DNA of 64,000 nucleotides from Chryseobacterium populi (GTDB lineage: Bacteria; Bacteroidota; Bacteroidia; Flavobacteriales; Weeksellaceae), in assembly GCF_000282115.1 (NCBI RefSeq), contig NZ_AKJY01000002.1, positions 62,001 to 126,000 on the forward strand. The letters run 5' to 3'. A model generated the notes under the pieces. The model ran no database searches and had not been told where the DNA came from. It worked only from the letters and a program-made list of their open reading frames with translations. Made by a program: the position numbers and the translations under genes. This document shows, piece by piece, positions 45,611-56,197 of this stretch (positions are counted from its first letter, which is position 1; the number at the start of each line of letters is the position of its first letter).

Positions 45611-45880
45611 TTACCAACTGGCTTTTTTAACTCCCGGGATAAGACCGTTGTTTGCCATTTCTCTGAAAGTTACTCTGGAAATACCAAACGTTCTCATGTA
45701 TCCTCTTGGTCTACCTGTTAGTTTACATCTGTTGTGTAATCTTACAGGAGAAGCATTTTTAGGTAATTTCTGAAGTGCTTCATAATCACCAGCTTCTTTT
45801 AAAGCCTTTCTTTTGTCAGCGTATTTAGCAACTAGTGCTTCTCTTTTGCGCTCACGCGCTTTCATTGATTCTTTAGCCAT
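45611..45880 (-). CDS. rpsN: 30S ribosomal protein S14, zinc-free form
   Basis: The 89-residue protein has the S14 end [20 protein letters not shown] and [18 protein letters not shown]. It is the longer form and lacks the two CxxC pairs of zinc-binding S14. It follows rplE by three bases. Confidence 0.97.
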   Translation of the reverse strand: MAKESMKARERKREALVAKYADKRKALKEAGDYEALQKLPKNASPVRLHNRCKLTGRPRGYMRTFGISRVTFREMANNGLIPGVKKASW

Positions 45881-45883
45881 TTC

Positions 45884-46435
45884 TTAGTTCTTTTTAAATG
45901 GTAAACCGAAGTGAGTTAATAATGCTTTAGCTTCTTTATCTGTTTTCGCAGTGGTAACGAAAGTGATGTCCATCCCTTGGATTTTTTTCACTTTGTCGAT
46001 TACGATCTCAGGGAAGATAATTTGCTCAGTAATACCTAAGTTGTAATTACCTCTACCGTCGAAACCATCAGCTTTGATACCAGAAAAATCTCTAATACGT
46101 GGCAATGCAGAAGAAGTCAATCTATCTAAGAACTCGTACATTTTGTTAGCTCTAAGAGTAACCTTAGCACCTACAGGCATACCTTTTCTTAATTTGAAAG
46201 CAGCTTCATCCTTTTTAGAAATAGTACCTACAGCTTTTTGCCCGGTAATATTTGTAAGTTCTTCAACAGCATAGTCAATGATTTTTTTGTCTGCAGTAGC
46301 ATCACCTAAACCTTGAGATAAGATGATTTTTTCTAATCTAGGTACCTGCATTACAGATTTGTACCCAAATTCTTCCATCATTGCAGGAACAATTGTTTCT
46401 TTATATGCTTTTTTGGGTCTTGCTATATATTCCAT
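45884..46435 (-). CDS. rplE: 50S ribosomal protein L5
   Basis: The 183-residue protein has the L5 marks [38 protein letters not shown] and GLPFKKN. It binds 5S rRNA and contacts P-site tRNA. Confidence 0.98.
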   Translation of the reverse strand: MEYIARPKKAYKETIVPAMMEEFGYKSVMQVPRLEKIILSQGLGDATADKKIIDYAVEELTNITGQKAVGTISKKDEAAFKLRKGMPVGAKVTLRANKMYEFLDRLTSSALPRIRDFSGIKADGFDGRGNYNLGITEQIIFPEIVIDKVKKIQGMDITFVTTAKTDKEAKALLTHFGLPFKKN

Positions 46436-46448
46436 GTGTTATTTAAAA

Positions 46449-46775
46449 TTATAAAGTTTCACCCGTTTTTTTATCAAATCTTACTTTCTTATCTCCTTCA
46501 GTTCTGTAACCTACTTTGATAGCTTTTCCGTCTTTACCAACTAAAGCTATGTTTGAGATATGAATAGAAGCTTCTCTTTCTACAATTCCTCCTTGAGGAT
46601 TTGAAGCTGAAGGCTTAACGTGCTTTTTGATGATGTTAAGTCCTGCAACGATTACTCTAGGGTCTTTTCCTTCTTTTTTGATCACTTCAATAACTTCACC
46701 AGTCTTACCTTTGATATCTTTCTTACCAGTAGTAATGATTACGTTATCTCCTCTTTTTATTTTTAACTTTGACAT
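46449..46775 (-). CDS. rplX: 50S ribosomal protein L24
   Basis: The 108-residue protein has a KOW motif (RGDNVIITTGKKDIKGKTGEV) and the later NIIKKHVKPS. It starts 50S assembly. Confidence 0.97.
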   Translation of the reverse strand: MSKLKIKRGDNVIITTGKKDIKGKTGEVIEVIKKEGKDPRVIVAGLNIIKKHVKPSASNPQGGIVEREASIHISNIALVGKDGKAIKVGYRTEGDKKVRFDKKTGETL

Positions 46776-46797
46776 TTTTTTTTAAAAATTTTTAAAA

Positions 46798-47166
46798 TTA
46801 AAGTACTTCAGGAGCTAATGAAATGATTTTCATATATTCTTTGTCTCTCAACTCACGGGCAACCGGTCCGAAAACACGGGTTCCTCTCATTTCTCCTGCT
46901 GCGTTTAGTAATACACAAGCATTGTCTTCGAATTTGATGTATGAACCATCTTTTCTTCTCACTGCTTTTTTAGTTCTTACTACTACAGCTTTAGATACCT
47001 GACCTTTTTTAGCGTTTCCTGATGGTGTAGAATCTTTGATCGTAACTACGATTTTATCACCAACTGAAGCATATCTTCTTCTGGTTCCTCCCAGAACTCT
47101 GATTACCAATACTTCTTTAGCACCAGTGTTATCAGCAACTTTTAATCTTGATTCTGTTTGTAACAT
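46798..47166 (-). CDS. rplN: 50S ribosomal protein L14
   Basis: The 122-residue protein begins [20 protein letters not shown] and ends with [10 protein letters not shown]. Its start codon overlaps the rpsQ stop by one base. Confidence 0.98.
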   Translation of the reverse strand: MLQTESRLKVADNTGAKEVLVIRVLGGTRRRYASVGDKIVVTIKDSTPSGNAKKGQVSKAVVVRTKKAVRRKDGSYIKFEDNACVLLNAAGEMRGTRVFGPVARELRDKEYMKIISLAPEVL

Positions 47167-47420
47167 TACTTAGCTTTTTCAATGATTCTTACTAATCTCC
47201 ATCTTTTATTCTTGCTCAAAGGTCTAGTTTCTTGAATAAGAACTGTATCTCCTTCTGTGCATTCGTTGTTCTCGTCGTGTGCAGTATATTTTTTCGTTTT
47301 TAATACGAATTTACCGTACATCGGGTGCTTTACTCTCGTCGTCTCACTTACAACAATGGTCTTTTCCATTTTATTGCTGGAAACTATTCCGATTCTTTCT
47401 TTTCTTAAGTTTCTTTCCAT
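47166..47420 (-). CDS. rpsQ: 30S ribosomal protein S17
   Basis: The 84-residue protein has [39 protein letters not shown] and [14 protein letters not shown], all S17 features. It follows rpmC by 14 bases. Confidence 0.98.
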   Translation of the reverse strand: MERNLRKERIGIVSSNKMEKTIVVSETTRVKHPMYGKFVLKTKKYTAHDENNECTEGDTVLIQETRPLSKNKRWRLVRIIEKAK

Positions 47421-47434
47421 AATGTATGAAAATC

Positions 47435-47623
47435 TTATTGTTGTTTAGTAGTTAACTCTGTATTTAATCTTGCGATTGTTTTTCTCAAATCTCTGATTTG
47501 AATCGGGTTCTCAACTGGGCTGATTTTATGAGCCAGGATCAATTTTGAATATTGAGCTTTAGCTTCAGCTAGTTTAGTTTGAATATCTCCCGCGCTTAAA
47601 TTTTTAATATCAGCTTTTTTCAT
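47435..47623 (-). CDS. rpmC: 50S ribosomal protein L29
   Basis: The 62-residue helical protein has the [20 protein letters not shown] start and [15 protein letters not shown] end. The ATG at 47623 is preferred to an upstream TTG. It forms part of the exit-tunnel rim. Confidence 0.95.
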   Translation of the reverse strand: MKKADIKNLSAGDIQTKLAEAKAQYSKLILAHKISPVENPIQIRDLRKTIARLNTELTTKQQ

Positions 47624-47635
47624 TGTATTCAAAGA

Positions 47636-48061
47636 TTATAGAGGTTTAACAAAATCATTAGCAACTATAAATTTGGTCACTACCGGTAATTTTTGTGCAG
47701 CAAGTCTTAATGCTTCTTTAGCGATTTCGTAAGGTACACCTCCGATTTCGAACATAATTTTACCTGGTTTTACTACAGCTACCCAATATTCCACGGCACC
47801 TTTACCTTTACCCATCCTTACTTCGGCTGGTTTTTTAGTAATAGGCTTATCCGGGAAGATTTTGATCCATAGTTGACCTTCTCTCTTCATATATCTTGTA
47901 GCAGCGATACGTGCAGCTTCAATTTGTCTTGCAGTGATCCAAGCACCTTCTGTTGCTTTGATTCCGAAAGTTCCATAAGCAAGTTGATTACCTCTCTGAG
48001 CAATCCCCTTCATCTTCATCTTATGAACTCTACGGAATTTGGTTCTTTTTGGTTGTAACAT
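47636..48061 (-). CDS. rplP: 50S ribosomal protein L16
   Basis: The 141-residue protein starts [19 protein letters not shown] and has [18 protein letters not shown]. It lies next to the A-site tRNA elbow. Confidence 0.98.
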   Translation of the reverse strand: MLQPKRTKFRRVHKMKMKGIAQRGNQLAYGTFGIKATEGAWITARQIEAARIAATRYMKREGQLWIKIFPDKPITKKPAEVRMGKGKGAVEYWVAVVKPGKIMFEIGGVPYEIAKEALRLAAQKLPVVTKFIVANDFVKPL

Positions 48062-48139
48062 AATTTCTTAAATTTTAGATTTTAGAATTTAGATTTTAAA
48101 AAAGTAACGGTCATTTAAAAACTATCCTCTAAAATTTTA

Positions 48140-48874
48140 TTAATTATTTTTTTTATCTCTTGAAGGTCTTCTGTTATCTCTATCTCCTCTGTTTCCACCT
48201 CCTGAAGGTCCTTTTTTCTGTTGTCCTACTAAAGGAGAAAGTTCTCTTTTACCGTAAACTTCACCTTTCATAATCCAAACTTTCACCCCAAGCTTACCAT
48301 ATTGAGTCAATGCTTCACCAATATGATAATCGATATCAGCTCTGAAGGTAGACAAAGGAATTCTTCCGTCTTTGAAAGATTCGCTTCTTGCCATTTCAGC
48401 ACCATTCAATCTACCGGAGATCTGAACTTTGATACCTTCTGCACCCATTCTCATTGTACCTGCCATTGCCATTTTAACAGCTCTTCTGTAAGAAATTCTG
48501 TTTTCAATTTGCTTAGCAATGCTATCAGCTACCAATACTGCATCAAGCTCAGGTCTTTTGATTTCGAAAATATTGATCTGAATATCCTTTTTTGTAAGTT
48601 TCTTCAATTCTTCTTTTAACTTGTCAACTTCCTGACCTCCTTTACCGATGATAAGTCCCGGTCTAGCAGTAGTAATAGTAACTGTTACTAATTTTAATGT
48701 TCTTTCAATATATATTTTTGAAATTCCACCTTTAGATAATCTAGCTTCAAGGTATCTTCTGATTTTGTAGTCTTCAGCGATTCTGTCTCCATAATCGTTT
48801 CCACCAAACCAGTTAGAATCCCATCCTCTGATGATACCTAATCTGTTACCAATTGGATTTGTCTTCTGTCCCAT
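48140..48874 (-). CDS. rpsC: 30S ribosomal protein S3
   Basis: The 244-residue protein has the KH domain ([20 protein letters not shown]) and the C-terminal S3 domain ([14 protein letters not shown]). A 30-residue Gly/Arg/Asp-rich tail follows, disordered and typical of the group. The 78-base gap after it to rplP is AT-rich. Confidence 0.98.
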   Translation of the reverse strand: MGQKTNPIGNRLGIIRGWDSNWFGGNDYGDRIAEDYKIRRYLEARLSKGGISKIYIERTLKLVTVTITTARPGLIIGKGGQEVDKLKEELKKLTKKDIQINIFEIKRPELDAVLVADSIAKQIENRISYRRAVKMAMAGTMRMGAEGIKVQISGRLNGAEMARSESFKDGRIPLSTFRADIDYHIGEALTQYGKLGVKVWIMKGEVYGKRELSPLVGQQKKGPSGGGNRGDRDNRRPSRDKKNN

Positions 48875-48881
48875 ACCTTGA

Positions 48882-49280
48882 TTAATTTTCTTTATTACCT
48901 AAGATTAATGTAACGTGGTTAGATCTTTTTCTGATTCTGTACCCTCTACCTTGCGGAGCTGGTCTTAGTCTCTTCAATTGTCTTGCACTATCCACGAATA
49001 TTTCTTTAACGATAAGGTTAGCTTCTTCGATATCCGCACCTTCGTTTTTAGTCTGCCAGTTTGCCATAGCAGAAAGAAGTAATTTCTCTAACTTGTTAGA
49101 TGCTTCTTTTTTAGAATATTTTAGGATATAAAGAGCTTTATCTACCTGCTCTCCTCTAATGATATCAGCAACTAATCTCATTTTTCTTGGAGAAGACGGG
49201 CAATTGTTTAATGAAGCTTTTACAACGTCTTTGTTAGCTTCTTTTCTTGCGATTGAACTATCTTGTTTTCTTGATCCCAT
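48882..49280 (-). CDS. rplV: 50S ribosomal protein L22
   Basis: The 132-residue protein has the L22 pattern [20 protein letters not shown] and the extended loop [18 protein letters not shown] reaching the exit tunnel. Confidence 0.98.
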   Translation of the reverse strand: MGSRKQDSSIARKEANKDVVKASLNNCPSSPRKMRLVADIIRGEQVDKALYILKYSKKEASNKLEKLLLSAMANWQTKNEGADIEEANLIVKEIFVDSARQLKRLRPAPQGRGYRIRKRSNHVTLILGNKEN

Positions 49281-49282
49281 GA

Positions 49283-49561
49283 TTATCTGCTTCCTTTGTT
49301 TTTATTACCACCATGACCTCTGAAAGATCTTGTTGGAGAAAATTCGCCTAACTTGTGACCAACCATGTTTTCTGTAACGTAAACAGGGATAAAAGATTTC
49401 CCGTTGTGTACAGCAATAGTTTGTCCTACGAAGTCCGGAGAGATCATCGATGCTCTAGACCAAGTTTTGATAACTGTCTTCTTACCAGACTCTATATTTG
49501 CCTGAACCTTCTTATCTAAAGTATGATGAATGAACGGTCCTTTTTTAAGTGATCTTGCCAT
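49283..49561 (-). CDS. rpsS: 30S ribosomal protein S19
   Basis: The 92-residue protein begins [19 protein letters not shown] and has [20 protein letters not shown] and [12 protein letters not shown]. It lies two bases from its neighbours. Confidence 0.98.
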   Translation of the reverse strand: MARSLKKGPFIHHTLDKKVQANIESGKKTVIKTWSRASMISPDFVGQTIAVHNGKSFIPVYVTENMVGHKLGEFSPTRSFRGHGGNKNKGSR

Positions 49562-49563
49562 AA

Positions 49564-50385
49564 TTATTTTCTTTTAGATACGATGTAACGGTTAGACACT
49601 TTGTTTTTCTTTCTAGTTTTGTAACCTTTAGACGGCATACCGTTTCTAGATCTTGGGTGACCTCCTGAAGAACGTCCTTCACCACCACCCATCGGGTGAT
49701 CTACAGGGTTCATTACTACCGCTCTTGTTCTTGGTCTTCTACCTAACCATCTGCTTCTACCAGCTTTACCTGATACAGTTAATTGGTGATCTGAGTTGGA
49801 AACTGATCCAATCATTGCCATACATTCAGTAAGGATCATTCTGGATTCTCCTGAAGGCAATTTGATGATTGCATATTTACCATCTCTTGAAGTTAATTGA
49901 GCTGAAGAACCAGCACTTCTTGCTAAAATTGCCCCTTGACCAGGTTTCATTTCAACACAAGAAATTACAGTACCCAATGGAATGTTTTTCAATTTCATTG
50001 CGTTACCTACGTTTGGTTCTACGCTTTCACCTGAAACTACTTTCTGATCTACTTTGATACCGTTTGGAGCGATGATGTATCTCTTCTCTCCGTCAGCATA
50101 CTCTAATAAAGCGATAAATGCAGTTCTGTTTGGATCGTATTCTACAGTTTTTACCGTAGCTTCAACGTTAGCTTTGTTTCTTTTGAAGTCGATAATTCTG
50201 TATTTCTTTTTGTGTCCACCTCCGGTGTAACGCATGGTCATTTTACCTGTTTGGTTACGTCCACCTGACTTTTTAATACCAACTGTTAGAGATTTCTCTG
50301 GTTTGTTGGTAGTAATTTCCTCAAAATTGTTTACAATTCTGAATCTCTGTCCCGGGGTGATAGGTTTTAATTTTCTAACAGACAT
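49564..50385 (-). CDS. rplB: 50S ribosomal protein L2
   Basis: The 273-residue protein has the L2 OB and SH3-like folds and the diagnostic end [20 protein letters not shown]. It supports the peptidyl-transferase centre. Confidence 0.98.
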   Translation of the reverse strand: MSVRKLKPITPGQRFRIVNNFEEITTNKPEKSLTVGIKKSGGRNQTGKMTMRYTGGGHKKKYRIIDFKRNKANVEATVKTVEYDPNRTAFIALLEYADGEKRYIIAPNGIKVDQKVVSGESVEPNVGNAMKLKNIPLGTVISCVEMKPGQGAILARSAGSSAQLTSRDGKYAIIKLPSGESRMILTECMAMIGSVSNSDHQLTVSGKAGRSRWLGRRPRTRAVVMNPVDHPMGGGEGRSSGGHPRSRNGMPSKGYKTRKKNKVSNRYIVSKRK

Positions 50386-50407
50386 TACTATTATTTATAA
50401 TTAATAA

Positions 50408-50698
50408 TTAATTTACAGCAAAAATGTCGATTACTTCTCCTTCAGCAAGAGTGATAACCGCCTTTTTCAATTTGTTTGTCTTTCCTACTTGAAGACCTTT
50501 TTTAGTGTATTTCGAAGAAACCTTCGGAGCATAAATCATTGTTCTAACGTCTGCTACTTTTACACCGTAAGCTTCTTCCACAGCTTTTTTAATCTGGATT
50601 TTATTCGCCTTAGTATTTACTAAGAAAGAATAAGCACCTCTTAAATCCGTAAGATAGTTAGCCTTTTCTGAAATAACTGGTTTAATGATAACTGACAT
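50408..50698 (-). CDS. rplW: 50S ribosomal protein L23
   Basis: The 96-residue protein has KPVISEKANYLTD and KIQIKKAVEEAYGVKVADVR, typical of L23, the docking protein at the exit tunnel. Confidence 0.97.
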   Translation of the reverse strand: MSVIIKPVISEKANYLTDLRGAYSFLVNTKANKIQIKKAVEEAYGVKVADVRTMIYAPKVSSKYTKKGLQVGKTNKLKKAVITLAEGEVIDIFAVN

Positions 50699-50701
50699 GA
50701 C

Positions 50702-51331
50702 TTATTTCTTTAAATTTTCCTGGAATTTTTCAACGGCACCTTCTAAGAAAATGATCTCACCTGCATTTATTAAGTCATATGAACTGATTTCGTTAAAGTT
50801 CATTACTTTAGTTTTAGGTAAGTTTCTTGAAGATAAATATACATTCTTGTTAGCTTCAGGAAGTACGAATAAAGACTTCTTATCATTTAATGCCAATGCA
50901 TTTAAGATCGTGATGAAATCTTTAGTTTTAGGAGCGTTTAAGCTCATATCTTCCATTACTCTGATGCTGTTGTCTCTCATTTTCTGAGATAAAACAGATT
51001 TCTTAGCTAATCTCTTAAGAGCTTTGTTCAATTTGAATCTGTAGTCTCTTGGTTTTGGTCCGAATACTCTACCTCCACCTCTGAAAGTTGGAGATTTGAT
51101 ATCACCATATCTGGCAGAACCGGATCCTTTCTGCTTCTTAAGTTTTTTAGTAGAAGCAGTGATTTCGCTTCTTTCTTTTGCTTTATGAGTTCCTTGTCTT
51201 TGTGCAGCAAGGTACTGTTTAACTTCTAAGTAAACCGCGTGCTGATTTGGCTCAATTCCGAATACTGTTTCGTCTAGAGTTACTTTTCTTCCGGTCTCTT
51301 TTCCTGATGTATTTAATACTACTAGTTCCAT
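50702..51331 (-). CDS. rplD: 50S ribosomal protein L4
   Basis: The 209-residue protein has the L4 tunnel loop ([20 protein letters not shown], then [15 protein letters not shown]) and ends [12 protein letters not shown]. In E. coli L4 autoregulates the S10 operon. It overlaps rplC by ten bases. Confidence 0.97.
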   Translation of the reverse strand: MELVVLNTSGKETGRKVTLDETVFGIEPNQHAVYLEVKQYLAAQRQGTHKAKERSEITASTKKLKKQKGSGSARYGDIKSPTFRGGGRVFGPKPRDYRFKLNKALKRLAKKSVLSQKMRDNSIRVMEDMSLNAPKTKDFITILNALALNDKKSLFVLPEANKNVYLSSRNLPKTKVMNFNEISSYDLINAGEIIFLEGAVEKFQENLKK

Positions 51332-51948
51332 TTTCTGATAATTACATAAGAATTTTTAGCTCCCGGAACAGCACCTTTTACTACTAAAAGATTTTGTTCT
51401 TGATCCACTTTTAACACTTGAAGGTTTTGAACAGTTACCTGCTTACCTCCCATTCTACCCGCCATTCTCATTCCTTTGAATACTCTCGAAGGATCCGATC
51501 CAGCACCGATAGAACCCGGAGCTCTAAGTCTGTTGTGCTGACCATGAGTAGCTTGCATTACACCTCCAAAGCCATGTCTTTTAACAACACCCTGGAAACC
51601 TTTACCTTTTGAAGTTCCTGTTACGTCAACATATTCACCTTCAGCAAATAAATCAACTTTTACTTCTTCTCCTACTTTCACTTCATCAACAAATTCTCTG
51701 TAGAATTCTACCAATTTAGCTTTAGGAGCAGAACCAGCCTTTTTAAAATGGCCAGCTAACGCTTTACCAACGTTCTTTTCACTCTTGTCATCGAAACCCA
51801 ATTGAACTGACTTGTAGCCGTCCTTTTCTATGGTTCTGACCTGTAAAACCGAGCATGGGCCTGCCTGAATAACTGTACAAGGAATGTTTTTTCCTTCTTC
51901 GTTAAACAAAGACGTCATACCGATTTTTTTACCAATAATACCTGACAT
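51322..51948 (-). CDS. rplC: 50S ribosomal protein L3
   Basis: The 208-residue protein starts [20 protein letters not shown] and has [19 protein letters not shown] and [20 protein letters not shown]. It is the first gene of the superoperon here. rpsJ, usually just before it, is not in the window. Confidence 0.98.
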   Translation of the reverse strand: MSGIIGKKIGMTSLFNEEGKNIPCTVIQAGPCSVLQVRTIEKDGYKSVQLGFDDKSEKNVGKALAGHFKKAGSAPKAKLVEFYREFVDEVKVGEEVKVDLFAEGEYVDVTGTSKGKGFQGVVKRHGFGGVMQATHGQHNRLRAPGSIGAGSDPSRVFKGMRMAGRMGGKQVTVQNLQVLKVDQEQNLLVVKGAVPGAKNSYVIIRKWN

Positions 51949-52054
51949 TGTTTATATTATAATAAAATTTATCCTTTATTTATCATCATTTTCAGGAAGT
52001 CTGAAGTAATTTCTACTTTTGATATAGGCATACTACGCCCCTAAAATGAGTGTG

Positions 52055-52085
52055 CAAATGTATGAATAATTTTACAACTGACAAA
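52055..52085 (-). promoter_or_regulatory. Consensus promoter of the S10 superoperon
   Basis: On the minus strand TTTG (52085-52082), a 19-base spacer and TACATTTG (52062-52055) match the Bacteroidota promoter at every defined base. Transcription would start near 52049, giving a leader of about 100 bases before rplC. Confidence 0.8.
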
Positions 52086-52189
52086 TATTTCCAGCAAAAT
52101 ATTTTGATTTTTAATGAATTAGGTAATTTCAAAAAAATAAAGTTGAAATTTTAGAAAATCTTTTTGATTTCTTCGAAAAAATTACACGA

Positions 52190-52954
52190 CTATTTTGAAA
52201 TGACACTCACTCCTGCCTCTTCAAGTCTGATTTTATCTTCCTCCAGAATATCATTATCCGTAATCAGATAATCTATTTTATCCAGAGAAGCGATTTTCCC
52301 GAAGCCCTTTTTATTTAATTTGGAAGAATCTGCAAGTATAACTACTTTTTCAGAACATCCGATCATCAGCTGATTCAGATGGGCTTCGGCAGCGTTTGAT
52401 GTACTGATCCCGAACTCCATATCAATCCCGTCAACTCCAAGGAATAATTTGTTACATGAAAACTGTCTTAAAATCGTTTCGGAAATAGAACCTACAATGG
52501 AAGTAGAACTCTTCCTTACCTCACCGCCCAGCTGAATGATATTAATATTAGGGTTATTGCAAAGCTCAAGAGCAACTCTTAAAGAAGAAGTAAGAACGGT
52601 AAGCGGCCCAAAATTCTTAAGCATCCGGGCAAGATAGTGCATGGTAGTCCCTGAAGCAAGAATAATACAATCATTTTCATCAATAAGCTGTAACGCAGCT
52701 TTTGCAATATTCTGTTTGGCCTCTACATTGATATTTTCTTTTTCATCGACATTCCTTTCATAGGCATATCGCACATGCTTACTGGCACCGCCATGATTCC
52801 GGAAAAGCAGTCCCAAGCTTTCCAGGTAGTTCAAATCCTTCCGGATCGTAACTGAAGAAACATTAAATTTTTCGCACAGCTCCTGCACAAGAACATAGTC
52901 TTTTTCATCCAATACCTTTAAAATATCATTATGCCGGGCTATTAGCTTTTCCAT
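52190..52954 (-). CDS. glpR: DeoR-family repressor, probable glycerol regulon repressor
   Basis: The 254-residue protein has the DeoR N-terminal helix-turn-helix (EKFNVSSVTIRKDLNYLESL, GLLFRNHGGA) and the C-terminal sugar-phosphate-sensing domain (ASGTTMHYLARML, LFLGVDGID, SSKLNKKGF). DeoR proteins respond to phosphorylated sugars. Its divergent position next to glpD, with GAAAC repeats between, points to glycerol-3-phosphate control. It lies between the rplC promoter and the glp genes. Confidence 0.82.
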   Translation of the reverse strand: MEKLIARHNDILKVLDEKDYVLVQELCEKFNVSSVTIRKDLNYLESLGLLFRNHGGASKHVRYAYERNVDEKENINVEAKQNIAKAALQLIDENDCIILASGTTMHYLARMLKNFGPLTVLTSSLRVALELCNNPNINIIQLGGEVRKSSTSIVGSISETILRQFSCNKLFLGVDGIDMEFGISTSNAAEAHLNQLMIGCSEKVVILADSSKLNKKGFGKIASLDKIDYLITDNDILEEDKIRLEEAGVSVISK

Positions 52955-52968
52955 TGTATTTGTTTCAT

Positions 52969-52976
52969 CAAAAATA
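52969..52976 (-). promoter_or_regulatory. -7 element of glpR
   Basis: TATTTTTG on the minus strand fits TAnnTTTG. The -33 position reads TTTA with a 19-base spacer. A GTTTCAT motif overlapping the probable start of transcription (52962-52968) matches the operator half-site seen before glpD. Confidence 0.5.
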
Positions 52977-53038
52977 TCATTTTTTTTCGACTTTTTAAAA
53001 ATTTCATTTATTTTCTTTTTAGTTTCATTTTTAATTTA

Positions 53039-53046
53039 TACATTTG
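53039..53046 (+). promoter_or_regulatory. -7 element of the glpDKF operon
   Basis: TACATTTG matches TAnnTTTG. The position 19 bases upstream reads TTTT rather than TTTG. The start codon is at 53072, leaving a leader of about 20 bases filled by GAAAC repeats. Confidence 0.6.
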
Positions 53047-53047
53047 A

Positions 53048-53078
53048 AAACGAAACATAAACGAAACTTTTATGAAAC
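53048..53078. promoter_or_regulatory. Tandem GAAAC operator repeats before glpD
   Basis: AAACGAAAC occurs at 53048-53056 and 53059-53067, and GAAAC again at 53074-53078. The starts (53052, 53063, 53074) are spaced 11 bases, one helical turn. An inverted GTTTC copy lies at 53022-53026. DeoR-family repressors bind such repeated half-sites, so this is a likely GlpR operator. Confidence 0.6.
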
Positions 53079-54670
53079 GAAATGAAGAACTAAAAAAATT
53101 AGCCGAAACTCAGGAATGGGATTTTATTGTTATAGGTGGTGGAGCGAGTGGCTTAGGTTCAGCATTGGATGCAACAAGCAGGGGATTTAAAACATTATTG
53201 ATAGAATCCCATGATTTTGCAAAAGCAACCTCCAGCAGAAGCACGAAACTTGTACATGGGGGCGTAAGGTATCTTGCACAGGGCGATATCGGGCTTGTAA
53301 AAGAAGCTTTGAAAGAAAGAGGCCTGCTTGCAAAGAATGCAGCCCACGTAGTAAAAAACCAGTCATTCATCATACCTAATTACACTTGGTGGGGCGGTAT
53401 CTATTATAAAATAGGATTATCTATCTATGATTTTCTGGCAGGGAAGCTAAGTCTCGGAAGAACACAATATATCAGCAAATCCAAGACAATCGGTAAACTT
53501 CCCACGATAGAACAGAAAAACCTGATGAGTGGTGTAGTGTATCAGGACGGACAGTTTGATGACGCCCGCCTAGCGATCAACCTGGCACAAACAATTATTG
53601 AAAAAGGAGGTAGTGCCATTAATTATCTGAAAGTAATAAACCTGATTAAAAATGATTCAAATAAAATAACAGGCGTCATTGCTGAAGATCAGTTCACCCA
53701 TAAGCAATACGAAATACATACGAAGGTAGTAATCAACGCAACCGGGGTTTTCACCAATGACATTCTGAATATGAATAATCCCAAGCATGGCAAATTCGTT
53801 GTTCCAAGCCAGGGGATCCACCTGGTACTAGATAAATCTTTTCTGAAAAGTGACGATGCCATCATGATTCCAAAAACGTCAGACGGAAGGGTTTTGTTTG
53901 TGGTTCCGTGGCATGACAGGGCTTTAGTGGGGACAACTGATACTTTATTGGAAAACGAAAGCTTTGAACCGAGGGCTTTAGAACAGGAAATTAATTTTGT
54001 TCTGAATACGGCAAGGCAATATCTCTCAAAAAAACCGACCCGGGAAGATGTAAAATCTGTATTTGCAGGGCTCAGGCCCCTCGCTGCACCAAAAGGAGAA
54101 GGTAAAAACACAAAAGAGGTTTCCAGAAGCCACAAAGTGATTACATCAGACACCGGGTTAGTTTCAATTATTGGCGGAAAATGGACAACCTACCGTAAAA
54201 TGGCGGAGGACACCATCAATAAAGCCATGGAAATTCATAAAATGAAAACTGTACCGTCATCTACCGAACATCTGTCCATCCATGGTAATGTAAAAGCAGA
54301 ACAGGTGGACAGAAGCAGTCATTTATATGTTTACGGATCTGATATTCCCGCTATACAGTCTTTACAAAACGAAAATCAAAAGTATGCAGAAAGAATTCAC
54401 CCGGATCATCCGTTTACAGTAGCCGAAATCATATGGGCCGTACGGAACGAAATGGCTGAAACAATAGAAGATGTTTTGGCCAGAAGAGTCCGTATGCTGT
54501 TTCTGGATGCCAGAGCAGCAATAGACTGTGCTCATCATGTCGCAGCAATCATAGCTGAGGAAAGAGGGCTTAGTCCGGAATGGGCACATCAACAGGAAAA
54601 AGAATTCATTGAATTGGCAAAGGGTTATTTACTGACTCCATATTCTCCTAAAACAATCAATCTAAATTAA
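53072..54670 (+). CDS. glpD: Aerobic-type glycerol-3-phosphate dehydrogenase
   Basis: The 532-residue flavoprotein has the FAD motif [19 protein letters not shown] and the GlpD signature [22 protein letters not shown]-terminal DAO domain contains [16 protein letters not shown] and [14 protein letters not shown]. It oxidises glycerol-3-phosphate to dihydroxyacetone phosphate at the membrane, passing electrons to quinone. glpK follows one base after its stop. Confidence 0.95.
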   Translation: MKRNEELKKLAETQEWDFIVIGGGASGLGSALDATSRGFKTLLIESHDFAKATSSRSTKLVHGGVRYLAQGDIGLVKEALKERGLLAKNAAHVVKNQSFIIPNYTWWGGIYYKIGLSIYDFLAGKLSLGRTQYISKSKTIGKLPTIEQKNLMSGVVYQDGQFDDARLAINLAQTIIEKGGSAINYLKVINLIKNDSNKITGVIAEDQFTHKQYEIHTKVVINATGVFTNDILNMNNPKHGKFVVPSQGIHLVLDKSFLKSDDAIMIPKTSDGRVLFVVPWHDRALVGTTDTLLENESFEPRALEQEINFVLNTARQYLSKKPTREDVKSVFAGLRPLAAPKGEGKNTKEVSRSHKVITSDTGLVSIIGGKWTTYRKMAEDTINKAMEIHKMKTVPSSTEHLSIHGNVKAEQVDRSSHLYVYGSDIPAIQSLQNENQKYAERIHPDHPFTVAEIIWAVRNEMAETIEDVLARRVRMLFLDARAAIDCAHHVAAIIAEERGLSPEWAHQQEKEFIELAKGYLLTPYSPKTINLN

Positions 54671-54671
54671 T

Positions 54672-56177
54672 ATGCACGATATGAGTGGAAAATTAATTCT
54701 TGCTTTAGATCAGGGCACGACTTCCTCTAGAGCTATTTTATTTAATCACAGCGGAGAAATAGAATATATTTCTCAAAAGAGTTTTGAACAGATATTTCCT
54801 ACTCCGGGTTGGGTAGAGCATGACCCTAATGAAATATGGTCTTCCCAGATTTCCGTAGCGGCAGAGATTATTGCAAAAGCAGGCATTTCCGGATTGGAGG
54901 TTGCTGCAATCGGCATCACCAATCAACGGGAAACTACTGTAGTATGGGATAGAGAAACCGGAGAGCCCGTGTACAATGCAATAGTCTGGCAAGACAGAAG
55001 GACTGCCAAATATTGTGACTCATTGAAAGAAGAAGGCCATGCCGATATGATCAAAGAAAAAACAGGTCTCGTTTTGGATGCATATTTTTCAGCAACAAAA
55101 CTGAAATGGATTCTTGATCATGTAGAAGGAGCAAGGGAAAAAGCAGAAGCAGGAAAATTATGTTTTGGCACCGTTGATACATGGTTGGTTTGGAAACTTA
55201 CCCGCGGAAAAATGTTTATCACCGATGTTTCCAATGCCAGCAGAACCATGCTTCTGAATATTCATACTTTGGATTGGGATAATGATCTGTTACAGTTATT
55301 CAATATTCCGAGAGCAATCTTACCAGAAGTGAAACAAAGCAGTGAAATTTACGGAGAAACAGCCACGACCCTCTTTTCCACCAAAATTCCGATCGCCGGC
55401 ATTGCAGGAGACCAGCAGGCAGCATTGTTCGGGCAGATGTGTACTACACCGGGAATGGTAAAAAACACATACGGAACGGGTTGCTTCCTGTTAATGAACA
55501 CAGGAAAAGAAGCTGTAGCCTCTAAAAATAACCTGCTTACAACTGTTGCATGGAAAATCAACGGAGAAATTAATTACGCGTTAGAAGGAAGTGTATTTGT
55601 AGGCGGTGCCGCTATACAATGGCTGCGAGACGGCTTGAAATTAATTAATACTGCTGAAGAAATAAATGACCTCGCTCAAACTGTAGAAGATAATGGCGGA
55701 GTATATTTTGTTCCGGCTTTGACAGGTTTAGGAGCCCCTTATTGGGATCAGTATGCAAGAGGAACGATTGTAGGAGTTACCCGCGGAACTACAAATGGGC
55801 ACATCGCCAGAGCTACTCTGGAAGGAATCGCATTTCAAGTATATGATATTGTAAAAGCCATGGAAGCAGATTCCGGGAGAGCCAGCCTTGAGCTGAGAGT
55901 TGATGGTGGAGCTTCCGCAAGTGATCTTTTAATGCAGATACAATCGGATCTATTCGGGTTTAAAATTACAAGACCGAAGACACTGGAAACAACTGCATTA
56001 GGAGCGGCGTATCTTGCTGGCCTTGCCGTAGGGTACTGGAAAAATATTGATGAGATCCAGTCCCAATGGATCATAGACAAAGATTTCCATCCTAAGCTGG
56101 AAAAAGAGAAGACAGACCGCATGATCCATTTATGGAAGAAAGCAGTTACACGTTCTCAAAACTGGATCGAAGATTAA
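54672..56177 (+). CDS. glpK: Glycerol kinase
   Basis: The 501-residue FGGY-family kinase has [40 protein letters not shown], the phosphate-binding [10 protein letters not shown] and the second FGGY signature [19 protein letters not shown]. It phosphorylates glycerol to glycerol-3-phosphate, the substrate of GlpD and likely ligand of GlpR. The ATG at 54681 is an alternative start. Confidence 0.96.
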   Translation: MHDMSGKLILALDQGTTSSRAILFNHSGEIEYISQKSFEQIFPTPGWVEHDPNEIWSSQISVAAEIIAKAGISGLEVAAIGITNQRETTVVWDRETGEPVYNAIVWQDRRTAKYCDSLKEEGHADMIKEKTGLVLDAYFSATKLKWILDHVEGAREKAEAGKLCFGTVDTWLVWKLTRGKMFITDVSNASRTMLLNIHTLDWDNDLLQLFNIPRAILPEVKQSSEIYGETATTLFSTKIPIAGIAGDQQAALFGQMCTTPGMVKNTYGTGCFLLMNTGKEAVASKNNLLTTVAWKINGEINYALEGSVFVGGAAIQWLRDGLKLINTAEEINDLAQTVEDNGGVYFVPALTGLGAPYWDQYARGTIVGVTRGTTNGHIARATLEGIAFQVYDIVKAMEADSGRASLELRVDGGASASDLLMQIQSDLFGFKITRPKTLETTALGAAYLAGLAVGYWKNIDEIQSQWIIDKDFHPKLEKEKTDRMIHLWKKAVTRSQNWIED

Positions 56178-56197
56178 CCATTTTACACAAAATACAT

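Noticed and set aside
52180-52190. Another AATTACAC at the 3' end of glpR
   Set aside because: It has no inverted partner and is not in a promoter position.
56132-56197. Longer GlpF start inside glpK
   Set aside because: The added 22 residues are polar and unlike the family; the ATG at 56198 begins the first membrane helix.
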